Source: Candidatus Pelagibacter sp. (GTDB lineage Bacteria > Pseudomonadota > Alphaproteobacteria > Pelagibacterales > Pelagibacteraceae). From it: 30,304 nt of DNA. This document shows, in pieces, positions 16,540 to 24,868 of the stretch. The notes beneath the pieces are model-generated. The model saw only the letters and a list, made by a program, of their open reading frames with translations. It was not told where the DNA came from and made no database searches. A program made the position numbers and the translations under genes. The DNA lies in assembly GCA_028139285.1 (NCBI GenBank), contig JAOINI010000010.1, positions 1 to 30,304 on the forward strand, in the 5' to 3' direction. How positions within the stretch are numbered: the first letter of the stretch is position 1; every line of letters begins with the position of its first letter.

Positions 16540-18369
16540 ATGACAAATACAATTAGAAATATTACTATTATAGCCCACGTTGATCATGGAAAAACAACTT
16601 TGATTGATAGTCTAATGAAACAAAGTGGTACTTTTAGAGAAAATGAGAATATCGAAGAGCGAGTAATGGACTCGGGCGAGTTAGAAAAAGAAAGAGGTAT
16701 TACAATTCTAGCCAAACCTACATCGATTAATTGGAAAGACTCTAGGATAAATATTATTGACACTCCAGGTCATAGAGATTTCGCAGCCGAAGTAGAGAGA
16801 GTGTTACATATGGCGGATGGAGCTTTGCTATTAATAGACTCCGCAGAGGGTGTAATGCCTCAAACAAAATTTGTATTAGCAAAAGCTTTAAAACAAGGGT
16901 TAAAACCAATCGTAATAATAAACAAGTTAGATAAAGCTGATCAAAGGGCAAATGAAGTTTTAAATGAAACATTTGATCTGTTTGTTAGCTTGGATGCTAA
17001 TGAAGAACAATTAGATTTTCCTGTTTTATATGCTAGTGGTAGATCGGGATGGGCGTCTAAAGATATTGACGGTCCTAGAGAAAATTTAAATCCATTACTA
17101 GATTTAATTATGAAACATGTAAAACCAACTAATTTAGACAAAACTCAGCCTTTTGCTATGCTATCAACTCTACTATATGCTGATAGTTTTTTAGGAAGAA
17201 GTTTAGTTGGTAAAATAGCTCAAGGCACTGCAAAAGCAAATCAGCAAATTAAAGCGATAAATCTTAATGGTGAAAAAGTTGATGAAGGAAGATTAACGAA
17301 AATATTTAGATATGAAGGAACTAAAAAAGTACCAATTCAAACAGGTGAAGCGGGGGATATTGTTATAATTGCAGGTTTAGAAAAAGCAAACGTAGCAGAT
17401 ACAATTTGTGATTTAGAGTTAAATAAACCAATTAGCGCAACACCCATTGATCCTCCAACAATGTCGATTACAATAACAGTTAATAGCTCTCCCCTAGCTG
17501 GAACGGAAGGAAAGAAATTGACTAGCACTCAGATTCGTGAACGTTTAATTCTTGAAGCTGAAAATAATGTTGGGATAACTTTTGAAGAAAATTCTAATAA
17601 AGACTCATTTATAATAAGTGGACGTGGAGAGTTAATGTTGGAAATTCTTTTGACCCAAATGAGGCGTGAAGGATTTGAGATGACTGTTAGTCCTCCTAAA
17701 GTTTTAATTAAAGAAGATGATGATGGAAAAAAACAAGAACCAATTGAGGAAATCACAATGGATTTAGATGAAGATTACTCGTCAAAAATCATTGACTCGA
17801 TGAACAGAAGGAAAGGTAAACTTGTTGATCTTAAAGATACAGGCAAGAACAAGAAAAGACTGATTTTTCATGCGCCAACCAGAGGTTTAATGGGCTACAC
17901 AAGTAGATTTTTAACTTTAACCAAAGGGACTGGAGTTATAAATAGAATCTTTCACTCCTATGGAGATTACACTGGTGAAATGGAAGGGAGAAGAAATGGT
18001 GCTCTTATATCTATAGACTCAGGTAAGGCAGTTGCGTTCGCAATTTTTAATTTACAAGCTAGAGGAGAAATGCTCGTTACTCATAATGACCCTGTTTACG
18101 AGGGAATGATTGTAGGTATTTCATCCAAAGCTGGAGACCTTGAAATTAATGTAATGAAAGGAAAAAAATTAACAAATATGAGAACACAAAATACTGATGA
18201 AAATGTTGTTTTAACTCCAGTTAGAAAAATGGCTATTGCTGAACAATTAAGTTTGTTAAATACCGATGAAGCATTGGAGATAACACCTAAATCTTGTCGA
18301 TTAAGAAAGTTAATTTTAGATCCGCACGAAAGAAAAAGGCTTTCTCGAGCTAAGTCTAAAGCCTCTTAA
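16540..18369 (+). CDS. typA: Translational GTPase TypA/BipA
   Basis: 609 residues, normal for the family. The GTPase motifs are AHVDHGKTT (G1, residues 12-20), ERGITILAK (G2), DTPGH (G3) and NKLD (G4), followed by EF-G-like domains and the TypA C-terminal domain (GRGELMLEILLTQMRREGFE, APTRGLMGYTSRF, YGDYTGEMEGRRNGALIS). TypA binds the ribosome and helps large-subunit assembly at low temperature in E. coli. The ATG is only 2 nt after the tRNA CCA and no Shine-Dalgarno lies outside the tRNA. The N-terminus TNTIRNITIIAHVDHG aligns with known TypA, so this start is right. The stop overlaps the convergent transaldolase-family gene by 4 bases. Confidence 0.97.
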   Translation: MTNTIRNITIIAHVDHGKTTLIDSLMKQSGTFRENENIEERVMDSGELEKERGITILAKPTSINWKDSRINIIDTPGHRDFAAEVERVLHMADGALLLIDSAEGVMPQTKFVLAKALKQGLKPIVIINKLDKADQRANEVLNETFDLFVSLDANEEQLDFPVLYASGRSGWASKDIDGPRENLNPLLDLIMKHVKPTNLDKTQPFAMLSTLLYADSFLGRSLVGKIAQGTAKANQQIKAINLNGEKVDEGRLTKIFRYEGTKKVPIQTGEAGDIVIIAGLEKANVADTICDLELNKPISATPIDPPTMSITITVNSSPLAGTEGKKLTSTQIRERLILEAENNVGITFEENSNKDSFIISGRGELMLEILLTQMRREGFEMTVSPPKVLIKEDDDGKKQEPIEEITMDLDEDYSSKIIDSMNRRKGKLVDLKDTGKNKKRLIFHAPTRGLMGYTSRFLTLTKGTGVINRIFHSYGDYTGEMEGRRNGALISIDSGKAVAFAIFNLQARGEMLVTHNDPVYEGMIVGISSKAGDLEINVMKGKKLTNMRTQNTDENVVLTPVRKMAIAEQLSLLNTDEALEITPKSCRLRKLILDPHERKRLSRAKSKAS

Positions 18370-19064
18370 AGGCTAAATCTCGACTTTTTACTATCAGCTA
18401 AAAAATTTTTTACAGTTTCGAGTGTCATTGATTTAAAGCTTTTCCCAAAACCATTGATTTGATTAATAACTTTTGGTGGCATAGTAATAATATTACAATT
18501 AATTTGTTTAGCCTGAGTATAATTGTAAGCCTCCCTAGTGCTTGCCCAAAGGATTTCAATATTTTTATTCTTTTTGGTTAAAGAAATACTTTTTTTAAAT
18601 ATTGGAAGTGGGTCCTTACCTTTATCAGCCATTCTTCCAGCAAATATAGAGATTATAGATCGAGTTTTTTTATTTAACTTTTTATAAATCTTTTGTGTTT
18701 GCTCAAAAGTGTAAACTGCAGTTATATTTAGTTTAATTCCCTTATCACTTAATTCTTTAATTACTGATCCAGTAAACTTACCTTTAGAATTAACAACTGG
18801 TATTTTCACATAAACGTTGTTACCCCAAGAATTTATTTCATAAGCTTGTTTAAGCATATCTTTCAAATTATCTGCAAATACCTCAAAAGAAATTGGTTTT
18901 TTTGTACAAGTCTTCAAAATTTTTAGAGAATAATTTCTATAATTTTTTGCTCCTGCTAATCTCATTAAGCTCGGATTTGTTGTGAAACCATCGACTATTG
19001 CTTTATTATTAAAAAATTTGATTGTTTTATAATCAGCTATATCGCAAAATATCTTAGTTTTCAT
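18366..19064 (-). CDS. Transaldolase-family protein (FSA/TalC-like)
   Basis: 232 residues, the size of the small transaldolase/fructose-6-phosphate aldolase subfamily. IFCDIADY places the conserved Asp at residue 8; VDGFTTNPSLM, NVYVKIPVV with the Schiff-base Lys at residue 87, LNITAVYTFEQT and ISIFAGRMADKG follow in the family order. It may serve as the transaldolase of the pentose phosphate pathway together with the tkt in this window, or as an aldolase on related sugars; sequence alone does not separate these. It is last of the pnt run, sharing its first base with the pntB stop, and it converges on typA with a 4-base overlap and no terminator between them. Confidence 0.88.
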   Translation of the reverse strand: MKTKIFCDIADYKTIKFFNNKAIVDGFTTNPSLMRLAGAKNYRNYSLKILKTCTKKPISFEVFADNLKDMLKQAYEINSWGNNVYVKIPVVNSKGKFTGSVIKELSDKGIKLNITAVYTFEQTQKIYKKLNKKTRSIISIFAGRMADKGKDPLPIFKKSISLTKKNKNIEILWASTREAYNYTQAKQINCNIITMPPKVINQINGFGKSFKSMTLETVKNFLADSKKSRFSL

Positions 19065-20467
19065 TAATCTAAATTTTTAACAATTTCTTCTGTCATTTTT
19101 TTTGCATCTGCAAACAACATAAGAGTATTATCTTTATAAAATAATTCATTATCTATTCCAGCATATCCAGGAGATAAGCTTCTCTTGACAAATAAAACAG
19201 ATTTACATTTTTCAACATCAAGTACTGGCATACCAAATATTGGACTTTTTGGATCTGTTTTAGCTACGGGATTTGTTACATCATTTGCTCCAATCACAAA
19301 CGCAACGTCGGAGTTGGCAAAATCATTATTAATATCCTCTAACTCAAACACTTCATCGTATGGAACATTAGCTTCTGCCAATAGAACGTTCATATGTCCA
19401 GGCATCCTACCGGCGACTGGGTGTATGGCGTATGTAACTTTAATATCGTTCTTTTTTAATTTATCTACCATCTCTCTTAAAGCATGTTGAGCTTGTGCCA
19501 CCGCCATTCCATAACCTGGAACTATAATCACTGACGAAGCATTCTTCATTAAAAAAGCTGCATCTTCAGCATTACCACTCTTCACTGGTTTTTGATCTTT
19601 CTTTTCTTTTGTAGTATCAGATGAACTCTCTGCGCCAAAACCTCCAAGTATTACACTTACAAAGGATCTATTCATGGCTTTACACATTATATAGGATAGT
19701 ATTGCTCCTGAAGAGCCTACTAGTGCTCCTGTAATAATTAAAGCAGTATTTTCTAATGTAAAACCTATTCCAGCTGCAGCCCAACCAGAGTAAGAGTTTA
19801 ACATTGAAATTACTACAGGCATATCAGCACCACCTATAGGTATAATTAGTAAAACACCCACTAGAAAAGAAATCATTATTACTGTCCAAAAAATATTTGC
19901 TGACTGGGTGATGCACAAATAATAAATTAAGACAAAAATTCCTATACCTAATGTCAAATTTAAAAAATGTTGACCGCCAAAAGTTATTGGAGAGCCAGAC
20001 ATTATTCCTCTTAATTTTAAAAAAGCTATTATAGATCCTGAAAAAGTAATTGCTCCTACTGCAGCACCAATAGACATTTCTATTAAACTTGCTAGTTTAA
20101 TTCCACCAACTACTCCTAAATTGAAAGCTTCAGGATTTAGGAAAGCTGCTATAGCAACAAAAACTGCAGCTAATCCAACTAAACTGTGAAAACCTGCAAC
20201 CAACTCTGGCATTGCAGTCATTGGGATTCTAAAGGCTATAAAAGCTCCAATAGCTCCGCCTACTAGTAAAAAAATTACTACATAAACTAATGAATTAGAA
20301 AAATTTCCTACTGATAAAAATGTAACTACAATTGCAATAATCATTCCTGCAATTCCGAAATAATTTCCTTGTCTAGATGTATCCGGAGAGGACAATCCTC
20401 TTAATGCAAGAATAAATAATATTCCTGAGATTAAATAAAAAATTGCTGATAAATTTGACGATATCAT
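19064..20467 (-). CDS. pntB: NAD(P) transhydrogenase subunit beta
   Basis: 467 residues. The N-terminal half is membrane domain II with about eight to nine helices, starting SNLSAIFYLISGILFILALRGL and containing the GNYFGIAGM segment. The C-terminal third is domain III, which binds NADP(H): PGYGMAVAQAQHALREM, HPVAGRMPGHMNVLLAEA, GANDVTNPVA and KRSLSPGYAGIDNELF. The complex uses the proton gradient to reduce NADP+ with NADH across the inner membrane. The start overlaps the pntAB stop by 4 bases. Confidence 0.97.
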   Translation of the reverse strand: MISSNLSAIFYLISGILFILALRGLSSPDTSRQGNYFGIAGMIIAIVVTFLSVGNFSNSLVYVVIFLLVGGAIGAFIAFRIPMTAMPELVAGFHSLVGLAAVFVAIAAFLNPEAFNLGVVGGIKLASLIEMSIGAAVGAITFSGSIIAFLKLRGIMSGSPITFGGQHFLNLTLGIGIFVLIYYLCITQSANIFWTVIMISFLVGVLLIIPIGGADMPVVISMLNSYSGWAAAGIGFTLENTALIITGALVGSSGAILSYIMCKAMNRSFVSVILGGFGAESSSDTTKEKKDQKPVKSGNAEDAAFLMKNASSVIIVPGYGMAVAQAQHALREMVDKLKKNDIKVTYAIHPVAGRMPGHMNVLLAEANVPYDEVFELEDINNDFANSDVAFVIGANDVTNPVAKTDPKSPIFGMPVLDVEKCKSVLFVKRSLSPGYAGIDNELFYKDNTLMLFADAKKMTEEIVKNLD

Positions 20468-20775
20468 TTCTTTTTATCTTTCTTTTTTTTATACATTTGA
20501 AGCATTCTTTGAGTAACTAAAAATCCACCAAAAATATTTATTGCGGCTAATACAATAGCTAAAAATCCAAAAATACTTGACACATCAAAAACTCCCTCTG
20601 ATGATCCGGCTAATGCAGCTATTATAGCGCCAACAATTATGACAGATGAAATAGCATTTGTTACTGACATTAAAGGTGTATGTAAAGATGGTGTAACACT
20701 CCAAACAACATAATAACCGATAAAGATTGATAAAATAAATATACTTAATCTAAATATAAACGGATCTATTTCCAT
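20464..20775 (-). CDS. pntAB: NAD(P) transhydrogenase subunit alpha part 2 (membrane)
   Basis: 103 residues with three to four membrane helices and the conserved segment GYYVVWSVTPSLHTPLMSVTNAIS, followed by a Gly/Ala-rich helix and the end FGGFLVTQRMLQMYKKK. This is the membrane portion that in E. coli is fused to the C-terminus of PntA; as in Rhodospirillum it is encoded apart. It forms domain II with the pntB helices. Two bases separate it from pntAA. Confidence 0.95.
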   Translation of the reverse strand: MEIDPFIFRLSIFILSIFIGYYVVWSVTPSLHTPLMSVTNAISSVIIVGAIIAALAGSSEGVFDVSSIFGFLAIVLAAINIFGGFLVTQRMLQMYKKKKDKKK

Positions 20776-20777
20776 GA

Positions 20778-21872
20778 TTAAATTTTCCCTATTAATGATT
20801 TTGAAATTATCTCGTCCTCTAAATTAATATTAAAATCTTTTTTTTCTCTACTATATAAATTTCTTAAGAAGCTGAACAAGTTTTTAGCATATAAACTAGA
20901 TGCAGTCAGTGGTAAGCTATTCATTAAACTTTTCACACCTATTACTTTAATTCCTTGAATTGTATTTATTTTTCCAGCCTCCGAATATGCAGAGTTGCCT
21001 CCTTGTTCTGCTGCCAAATCATAAACTATAGAGCCAGGTTTCATTAATTTAACTAAATCCTCAGTTAATATTCTTGGTGCTGGTTTACCAGGAATTAGTG
21101 CAGTGCAAATCACTATATCATTTTTTTTAAGTGCATCCTTCATCATTTCAGCTTGTTTTTTTTTATAATCTTCTGTGGTTTCTTTTGCATATCCTCCGGC
21201 TGTTTCCATATCCTCTGCTTGTTCAACAGTCAAAAATTTTCCACCCAAGCTTTCAACTTGCTCTTTTGATGCTGCTCTAACATCAGTTGCTGAAACTATC
21301 GCACCTAATCTTTTTGCAGTTGCTACTGCTTGTAAACCTGCCACCCCTGCTCCGATGACCAAGACTTTAGCAGCTGGTACGGTTCCAGCAGCTGTCATCA
21401 TCATAGGCACAGCTTTTTCAAATTCAGCAACACAATCTATTACAGCCCTGTATCCAGCTAAATTTGATTGAGAGGATAATACATCCATGGACTGAGCTCG
21501 TGTGATACGGGGTAATAATTCAAGCGAAAAAGTTTTTATCTTTTTTTTTATAATTTTATCTATTTGATCTTTGTTTTTTGAAGGATTGAGCATTCCAATT
21601 AAAATTGTTTTTTCTTTTAATAAACTAATTTCATTTTCAGAAGGGCAATTTACTTTAATTATTAAATTACTTGAGTTTAAAACCTCACTTGAGGAGTTTT
21701 TAATTTCTACTCCAGTTTTTTTATATTCGTTATCATCAATACCTAAATGAGTAGCGTAATCTTTTTCAATACACACTTTTAGCCCTAAACCCATTATATT
21801 CTTTGCTGACTCAGGAGTGATAGAAACTCTTTTTTCTAATGCTAAATCTTCTTTAATTGAACCTACTATCAT
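20778..21872 (-). CDS. pntAA: NAD(P) transhydrogenase subunit alpha part 1 (NAD-binding)
   Basis: 364 residues of soluble domain I, related to alanine dehydrogenase. Seen: EKRVSITPESAKNIMGLG near the N-terminus, LLPRITRAQSMDVLSSQSN, the nucleotide-binding GAGVAGLQAVATAKRLGA followed by ATDVRAASKEQVESLGGKF, and GKPAPRILTEDLVKLMKPG. No membrane helices are present at the C-terminus, so it needs the separate pntAB. It hands hydride from NADH to the NADP site on PntB. It follows the COX IV-like small gene by 19 bases. Confidence 0.97.
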   Translation of the reverse strand: MIVGSIKEDLALEKRVSITPESAKNIMGLGLKVCIEKDYATHLGIDDNEYKKTGVEIKNSSSEVLNSSNLIIKVNCPSENEISLLKEKTILIGMLNPSKNKDQIDKIIKKKIKTFSLELLPRITRAQSMDVLSSQSNLAGYRAVIDCVAEFEKAVPMMMTAAGTVPAAKVLVIGAGVAGLQAVATAKRLGAIVSATDVRAASKEQVESLGGKFLTVEQAEDMETAGGYAKETTEDYKKKQAEMMKDALKKNDIVICTALIPGKPAPRILTEDLVKLMKPGSIVYDLAAEQGGNSAYSEAGKINTIQGIKVIGVKSLMNSLPLTASSLYAKNLFSFLRNLYSREKKDFNINLEDEIISKSLIGKI

Positions 21873-21891
21873 TTTATTAATTTCTATGATT

Positions 21892-22002
21892 TTAAAGTAA
21901 AGTAATAGCCAGTATTACTAAAATAGCTATCACTGCTAATGTTCCCCACAAAACAAACTTGGTAAAACCATTATATGTTTTTTTATAATCGTTTTCGTTC
22001 AT
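21892..22002 (-). CDS. Small aa3-type cytochrome c oxidase subunit IV-like membrane peptide
   Basis: 36 residues, MNENDYKKTYNGFTKFVLWG followed by one transmembrane helix of Ala/Ile/Leu/Val to the end. The pattern (short polar start, T-x-x-GF-x-K-x-x-x-W, single helix) matches the bacterial aa3-type COX subunit IV family, a one-helix peptide packed against subunit I of the oxidase. In alphaproteobacteria this small gene is commonly found just before pntAA, as here. It lies between rpmJ (5 bases) and pntAA (19 bases). Confidence 0.82.
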   Translation of the reverse strand: MNENDYKKTYNGFTKFVLWGTLAVIAILVILAITLL

Positions 22003-22007
22003 AATTA

Positions 22008-22133
22008 TTAACCTTGGCGGGCTTTGAATTTTGGATTTTTTTTATTAATTACGTAAAGCTTTCCTCTACGCTTAACTAGCTTAGAGTTAAGGTCTCTTTT
22101 TTTTAATGATTTTAATGAGCTTGCTATTTTCAT
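22008..22133 (-). CDS. rpmJ: 50S ribosomal protein L36
   Basis: 41 residues: [20 protein letters not shown], then [21 protein letters not shown]. This is the zinc-free L36 form usual in alphaproteobacteria; the ending NPKFKARQG is diagnostic. It binds 23S rRNA in the large subunit. The ATG is only about 10 nt after the mature 3' end of 5S rRNA with no terminator and no Shine-Dalgarno between them, so it may be translated from a 5S-rpmJ-pnt read-through transcript or from a promoter inside the 5S gene. Confidence 0.95.
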   Translation of the reverse strand: MKIASSLKSLKKRDLNSKLVKRRGKLYVINKKNPKFKARQG

Positions 22134-22143
22134 AATTTTATTA

Positions 22144-22261
22144 AGCCTGGCAACGTCCTACTCTTCCATATCTTAAGACAAAGTACCATCGGCGCTGAAG
22201 GACTTAACTTCCGAGTTCGGAATGGGATCGGGTGTGGCCCCTTCGCAATAATTACCAGGCA
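22144..22261 (-). rRNA. rrf: 5S ribosomal RNA
   Basis: On the minus strand the molecule starts GCCTGGTAATTATTGCG and ends GTTGCCAGGC. GCCTGG at 22255-22260 pairs with CCAGGC at 22145-22150 to form helix I. Internal landmarks are ACCCGATCCCATTCCGAACT (helix III and loop C), GAAGTTAAG and GCGCCGATGGTACT. Length is about 118 nt. No 16S or 23S lies upstream in this window; polysaccharide-type genes begin 88 nt upstream. The 5S is therefore detached from the rest of the rRNA operon, or joined to it only by a very long transcript. Confidence 0.97.
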
Positions 22262-22268
22262 AAGTTTT

Positions 22269-22301
22269 ATATTATTTTTAAAATGCCATGTAAATAGTCA
22301 A
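22269..22301 (-). promoter_or_regulatory. Candidate promoter for 5S rRNA
   Basis: On the minus strand TTGACT (22296-22301) lies upstream of an A/T stretch containing TAATAT (22269-22274), whose position would start transcription at the 5S 5' end. The spacing of 21 is too long for a classical promoter; AAAATA at spacing 17 is the alternative -10. The detached 5S is expected to need its own promoter, but this exact site is uncertain. Confidence 0.3.
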
Positions 22302-22348
22302 AATTACAACTTTTTAAGCAAATTTTGTAAAAATTTTAGCAAAATAAA

Positions 22349-24067
22349 TTATTTAAGCTCTATAATTTTATCACATTTTTCCAAAATAGACTTTTTATGT
22401 GAGACTATAATTATAGATAAATTTGATTTTATTTTTAAAAGATAATCAAAAATACTTTTCTCTGTATCTGCGTCAAGAGCGTTTGTTGATTCATCAAGTA
22501 TGAGAATTTTAGGGGATAAATATAATGCTCTTGCTAACCCTAACCTTTGAATTTGTCCACCTGAAAGTTTATCTCCAAATTCCCCTATATTGCTATCAAT
22601 TCCGTTATTGGTTTTATCTATAAGTTCTTTTAATTTTACATTAATGACCAAATCTAAGATCTTCTTATCATCAATAGAATTTTCACTTTCTCCAAAAGCA
22701 ATATTGTTTTTAATTGTATCATCTAAAAGATAAATTCTTTGAGGAACATAGCCAATTATATTTTTTGAAAATTTTATATTTCCTTGAATTAACTGATCAT
22801 CGACTAAAACTTTTCCAGAATTAATTTTTAACAGACCAGAAATAATGTTAATTAACGTAGTTTTTCCAGATCCACTTTTGCCAGAAATTCCTAAAATTTC
22901 ATTTATTTTAATATCGAATGATAAATTTTTTATTAAGCCTTGATTGTTGCTTTCATAGTTAAAATTAATTTTATCAAATTTAATTTTTTTAAAATTATTT
23001 GAAATTATTTTTTCTTTAGAGTTTAAGTATAACTCTTGTAAATTATTCTTCATACTTATTTCCTCTAAAACTCCCTCAATAATAGGTAAATTGAATTTAA
23101 TTTTTTGCAAAGTTTGCATAATTCTTACAATTGATGGCATAAGTCTAAAAGAAGCAGCAGCAAATAATCCAATGATGGGAATTATTTTTTCTTCGTTATA
23201 ATTTTTAAAGAAAATCATAATTATTAACAAAGAAATCAAACTAATTACAGTTAACCACTCAAACCAAAATCTGGGCAATGAATTTATAAATGCTTGCTTG
23301 TTTAACTCTGCATCAATTTCTTTTTTTGAATTTTCAAAAAAATTATCTATAAAATAATTTTCTTTTTTGAACATCTTAATTTCTTTTATTGATCTAAAAG
23401 AATTATTGATATTGTTAATTATCTTTGCTTGCATATTTTTTCGTATCATTCCCCATATCCTCGCATTTTTTTGAACTTTCAAATAAAAAATGAGTGCAAA
23501 TATAGAAAATATTACTATTACAGCAAAAGTACCAGTTGGTTCGTAATAAAATAATAATAGCATGACACAAATTAAAACTAAAAATTCTGTTAAGAGCGTA
23601 GAGCTTGCGGTTAAAATTGCAGATATTCTTTTTAAATCTAATAAATTTCTAGTGAGTTCAGATGTATTTGTTTTTACATGAAATAAATAAGAACTATTTA
23701 TATAAAGAGAAAATAATTTTTTTGATAAGTTTACTTTAATTTTTGATAGTAGTTTATTTTCAATATATGAAAAAAAAGTTAAAAAAGAAGCTTTTAAGGT
23801 GTAAATACCAATCATTAAAGCTAAACTAAATATTATTAAATTACTTTTATTAATTTGAAATAAATTATTTAAATTGATTATTTCTAAATATCTTAAATAA
23901 GCATCATCGGATAAAATTATTTGTATTATAGGAATTATGAGGCCAATACTTAATGTCTCTAAAAATACTGTAAAAACAGTCAAAAAAATAATAATATAAA
24001 AGTATTTCTTATCAATTTTTTCAAACAAATTTAAAAAACTTTTTAAATGAATAATTCTGCTAATCAT
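22349..24067 (-). CDS. ABC transporter, fused permease-ATPase, PglK-like glycan flippase candidate
   Basis: 572 residues. Residues 1-about 320 hold roughly six membrane helices of an ABC exporter. The nucleotide-binding domain has Walker A GKSGSGKTT (396-404), Q-loop VPQ (441-443), signature LSGGQ (501-505), Walker B ILILDE (521-526) and the H-loop His557. The stretch around GYVPQRIYLLDDTIKNNIAFGE is like PglK/WlaB-type half-transporters that flip lipid-linked oligosaccharide across the inner membrane, and the glycan genes around it support that role; export of another lipid cannot be excluded. It ends 88 bases before 5S. The start lies beside an inverted repeat and a TATACT box. Confidence 0.88.
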   Translation of the reverse strand: MISRIIHLKSFLNLFEKIDKKYFYIIIFLTVFTVFLETLSIGLIIPIIQIILSDDAYLRYLEIINLNNLFQINKSNLIIFSLALMIGIYTLKASFLTFFSYIENKLLSKIKVNLSKKLFSLYINSSYLFHVKTNTSELTRNLLDLKRISAILTASSTLLTEFLVLICVMLLLFYYEPTGTFAVIVIFSIFALIFYLKVQKNARIWGMIRKNMQAKIINNINNSFRSIKEIKMFKKENYFIDNFFENSKKEIDAELNKQAFINSLPRFWFEWLTVISLISLLIIMIFFKNYNEEKIIPIIGLFAAASFRLMPSIVRIMQTLQKIKFNLPIIEGVLEEISMKNNLQELYLNSKEKIISNNFKKIKFDKINFNYESNNQGLIKNLSFDIKINEILGISGKSGSGKTTLINIISGLLKINSGKVLVDDQLIQGNIKFSKNIIGYVPQRIYLLDDTIKNNIAFGESENSIDDKKILDLVINVKLKELIDKTNNGIDSNIGEFGDKLSGGQIQRLGLARALYLSPKILILDESTNALDADTEKSIFDYLLKIKSNLSIIIVSHKKSILEKCDKIIELK

Positions 24068-24090
24068 TATGAGAATTTATGGAATGATTT

Positions 24091-24112
24091 TGTTCATTTT
24101 ATGAACAGTATA
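24091..24112 (-). promoter_or_regulatory. Inverted repeat with overlapping -10 box before the ABC transporter gene
   Basis: TGTTCAT-TTT-ATGAACA (24091-24107) is a perfect 7-bp inverted repeat. Immediately adjoining it on the minus strand is TATACT (24107-24112), a good -10 box, about 40 bases before the ATG. It could be an operator at the start of the message or a small hairpin in its leader. No clear -35 is seen. Confidence 0.35.
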
Positions 24113-24226
24113 GCCTAATAAATTGAAATTATATATAATTTATTTTAATAATTTAAAATTTTGTTATAAATTATTAAAAGTTTTAATTTTAATATCGAAA
24201 ATATATTATTTTTGAGCAACTAGCCT

Positions 24227-24868
24227 ATGAAACAAATCCATGATTTATTAAAAAAAAAAAAATTAGTTATATTTGATTTAGATGGAGTTTTAATTGACTC
24301 TAAAAAAAATATGGATTTGTCATGGAGGCATGTAAAAAAGAAAAACGAAGTTCACATTCCTTTTAAAAGATACTTTCAATTAATAGGTTTGCCTTTTAAA
24401 GATATACTTTCTAAACTTAAAATTAATCCTAAAATAAATAATTATGAAAAAATAAGAAAGGATTTTAAAAAAGCATCAATTGATAACTTAAATAAAATTA
24501 AACCTTTTAAAGGTGCCGCAAAAGTATTATTAAAAATTACTGATCAGGGTAAAAAAGTAGCCTTAATGACTTCTAAAGATTATACGAGAAGCAGATTAAT
24601 AATAAAAAAATTTAAATTTTTTTTTAACCACATAGAATGTGGGACTGTGAAGAAATTAGGCAAACCTAACCCTTATCAAGTTAATCTTATTCTCAAAAAA
24701 CTCAAAACCAAAAAAAAGGACGCGGTATATATAGGCGACATGATATCTGATGTTAAAACTGCGAAAAATGCAAAGCTAGATTTTATTTATGCGAAGTATG
24801 GATATGGAAATATTAAAAAAAATTACATTAAATATAAGATTAATAAATTAGCAAATTTAATTTCATGA
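24227..24868 (+). CDS. HAD-superfamily phosphatase
   Basis: 213 residues. Motif I is FDLDGVLIDS with the catalytic Asp17 and Asp19; motif II is in ALMTSK; motif III is the Lys in KKLGKPNP; motif IV is YIGDMISDVKTAKNA. A helical cap follows motif I, as in the phosphoglycolate phosphatase-like subgroup. It should remove phosphate from a small metabolite, possibly a sugar phosphate for glycan synthesis, judging only from its neighbours. Its stop overlaps the next start as ATGA, so the two are a pair. No Shine-Dalgarno is visible before the ATG. Confidence 0.88.
   Translation: MKQIHDLLKKKKLVIFDLDGVLIDSKKNMDLSWRHVKKKNEVHIPFKRYFQLIGLPFKDILSKLKINPKINNYEKIRKDFKKASIDNLNKIKPFKGAAKVLLKITDQGKKVALMTSKDYTRSRLIIKKFKFFFNHIECGTVKKLGKPNPYQVNLILKKLKTKKKDAVYIGDMISDVKTAKNAKLDFIYAKYGYGNIKKNYIKYKINKLANLIS

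Noticed and set aside
24117..24205. A/T-rich palindromes before the HAD gene as a replication origin or CRISPR-like repeat
   Set aside because: No spaced repeats, DnaA boxes or origin-linked genes; such palindromes arise easily in very A/T-rich DNA.
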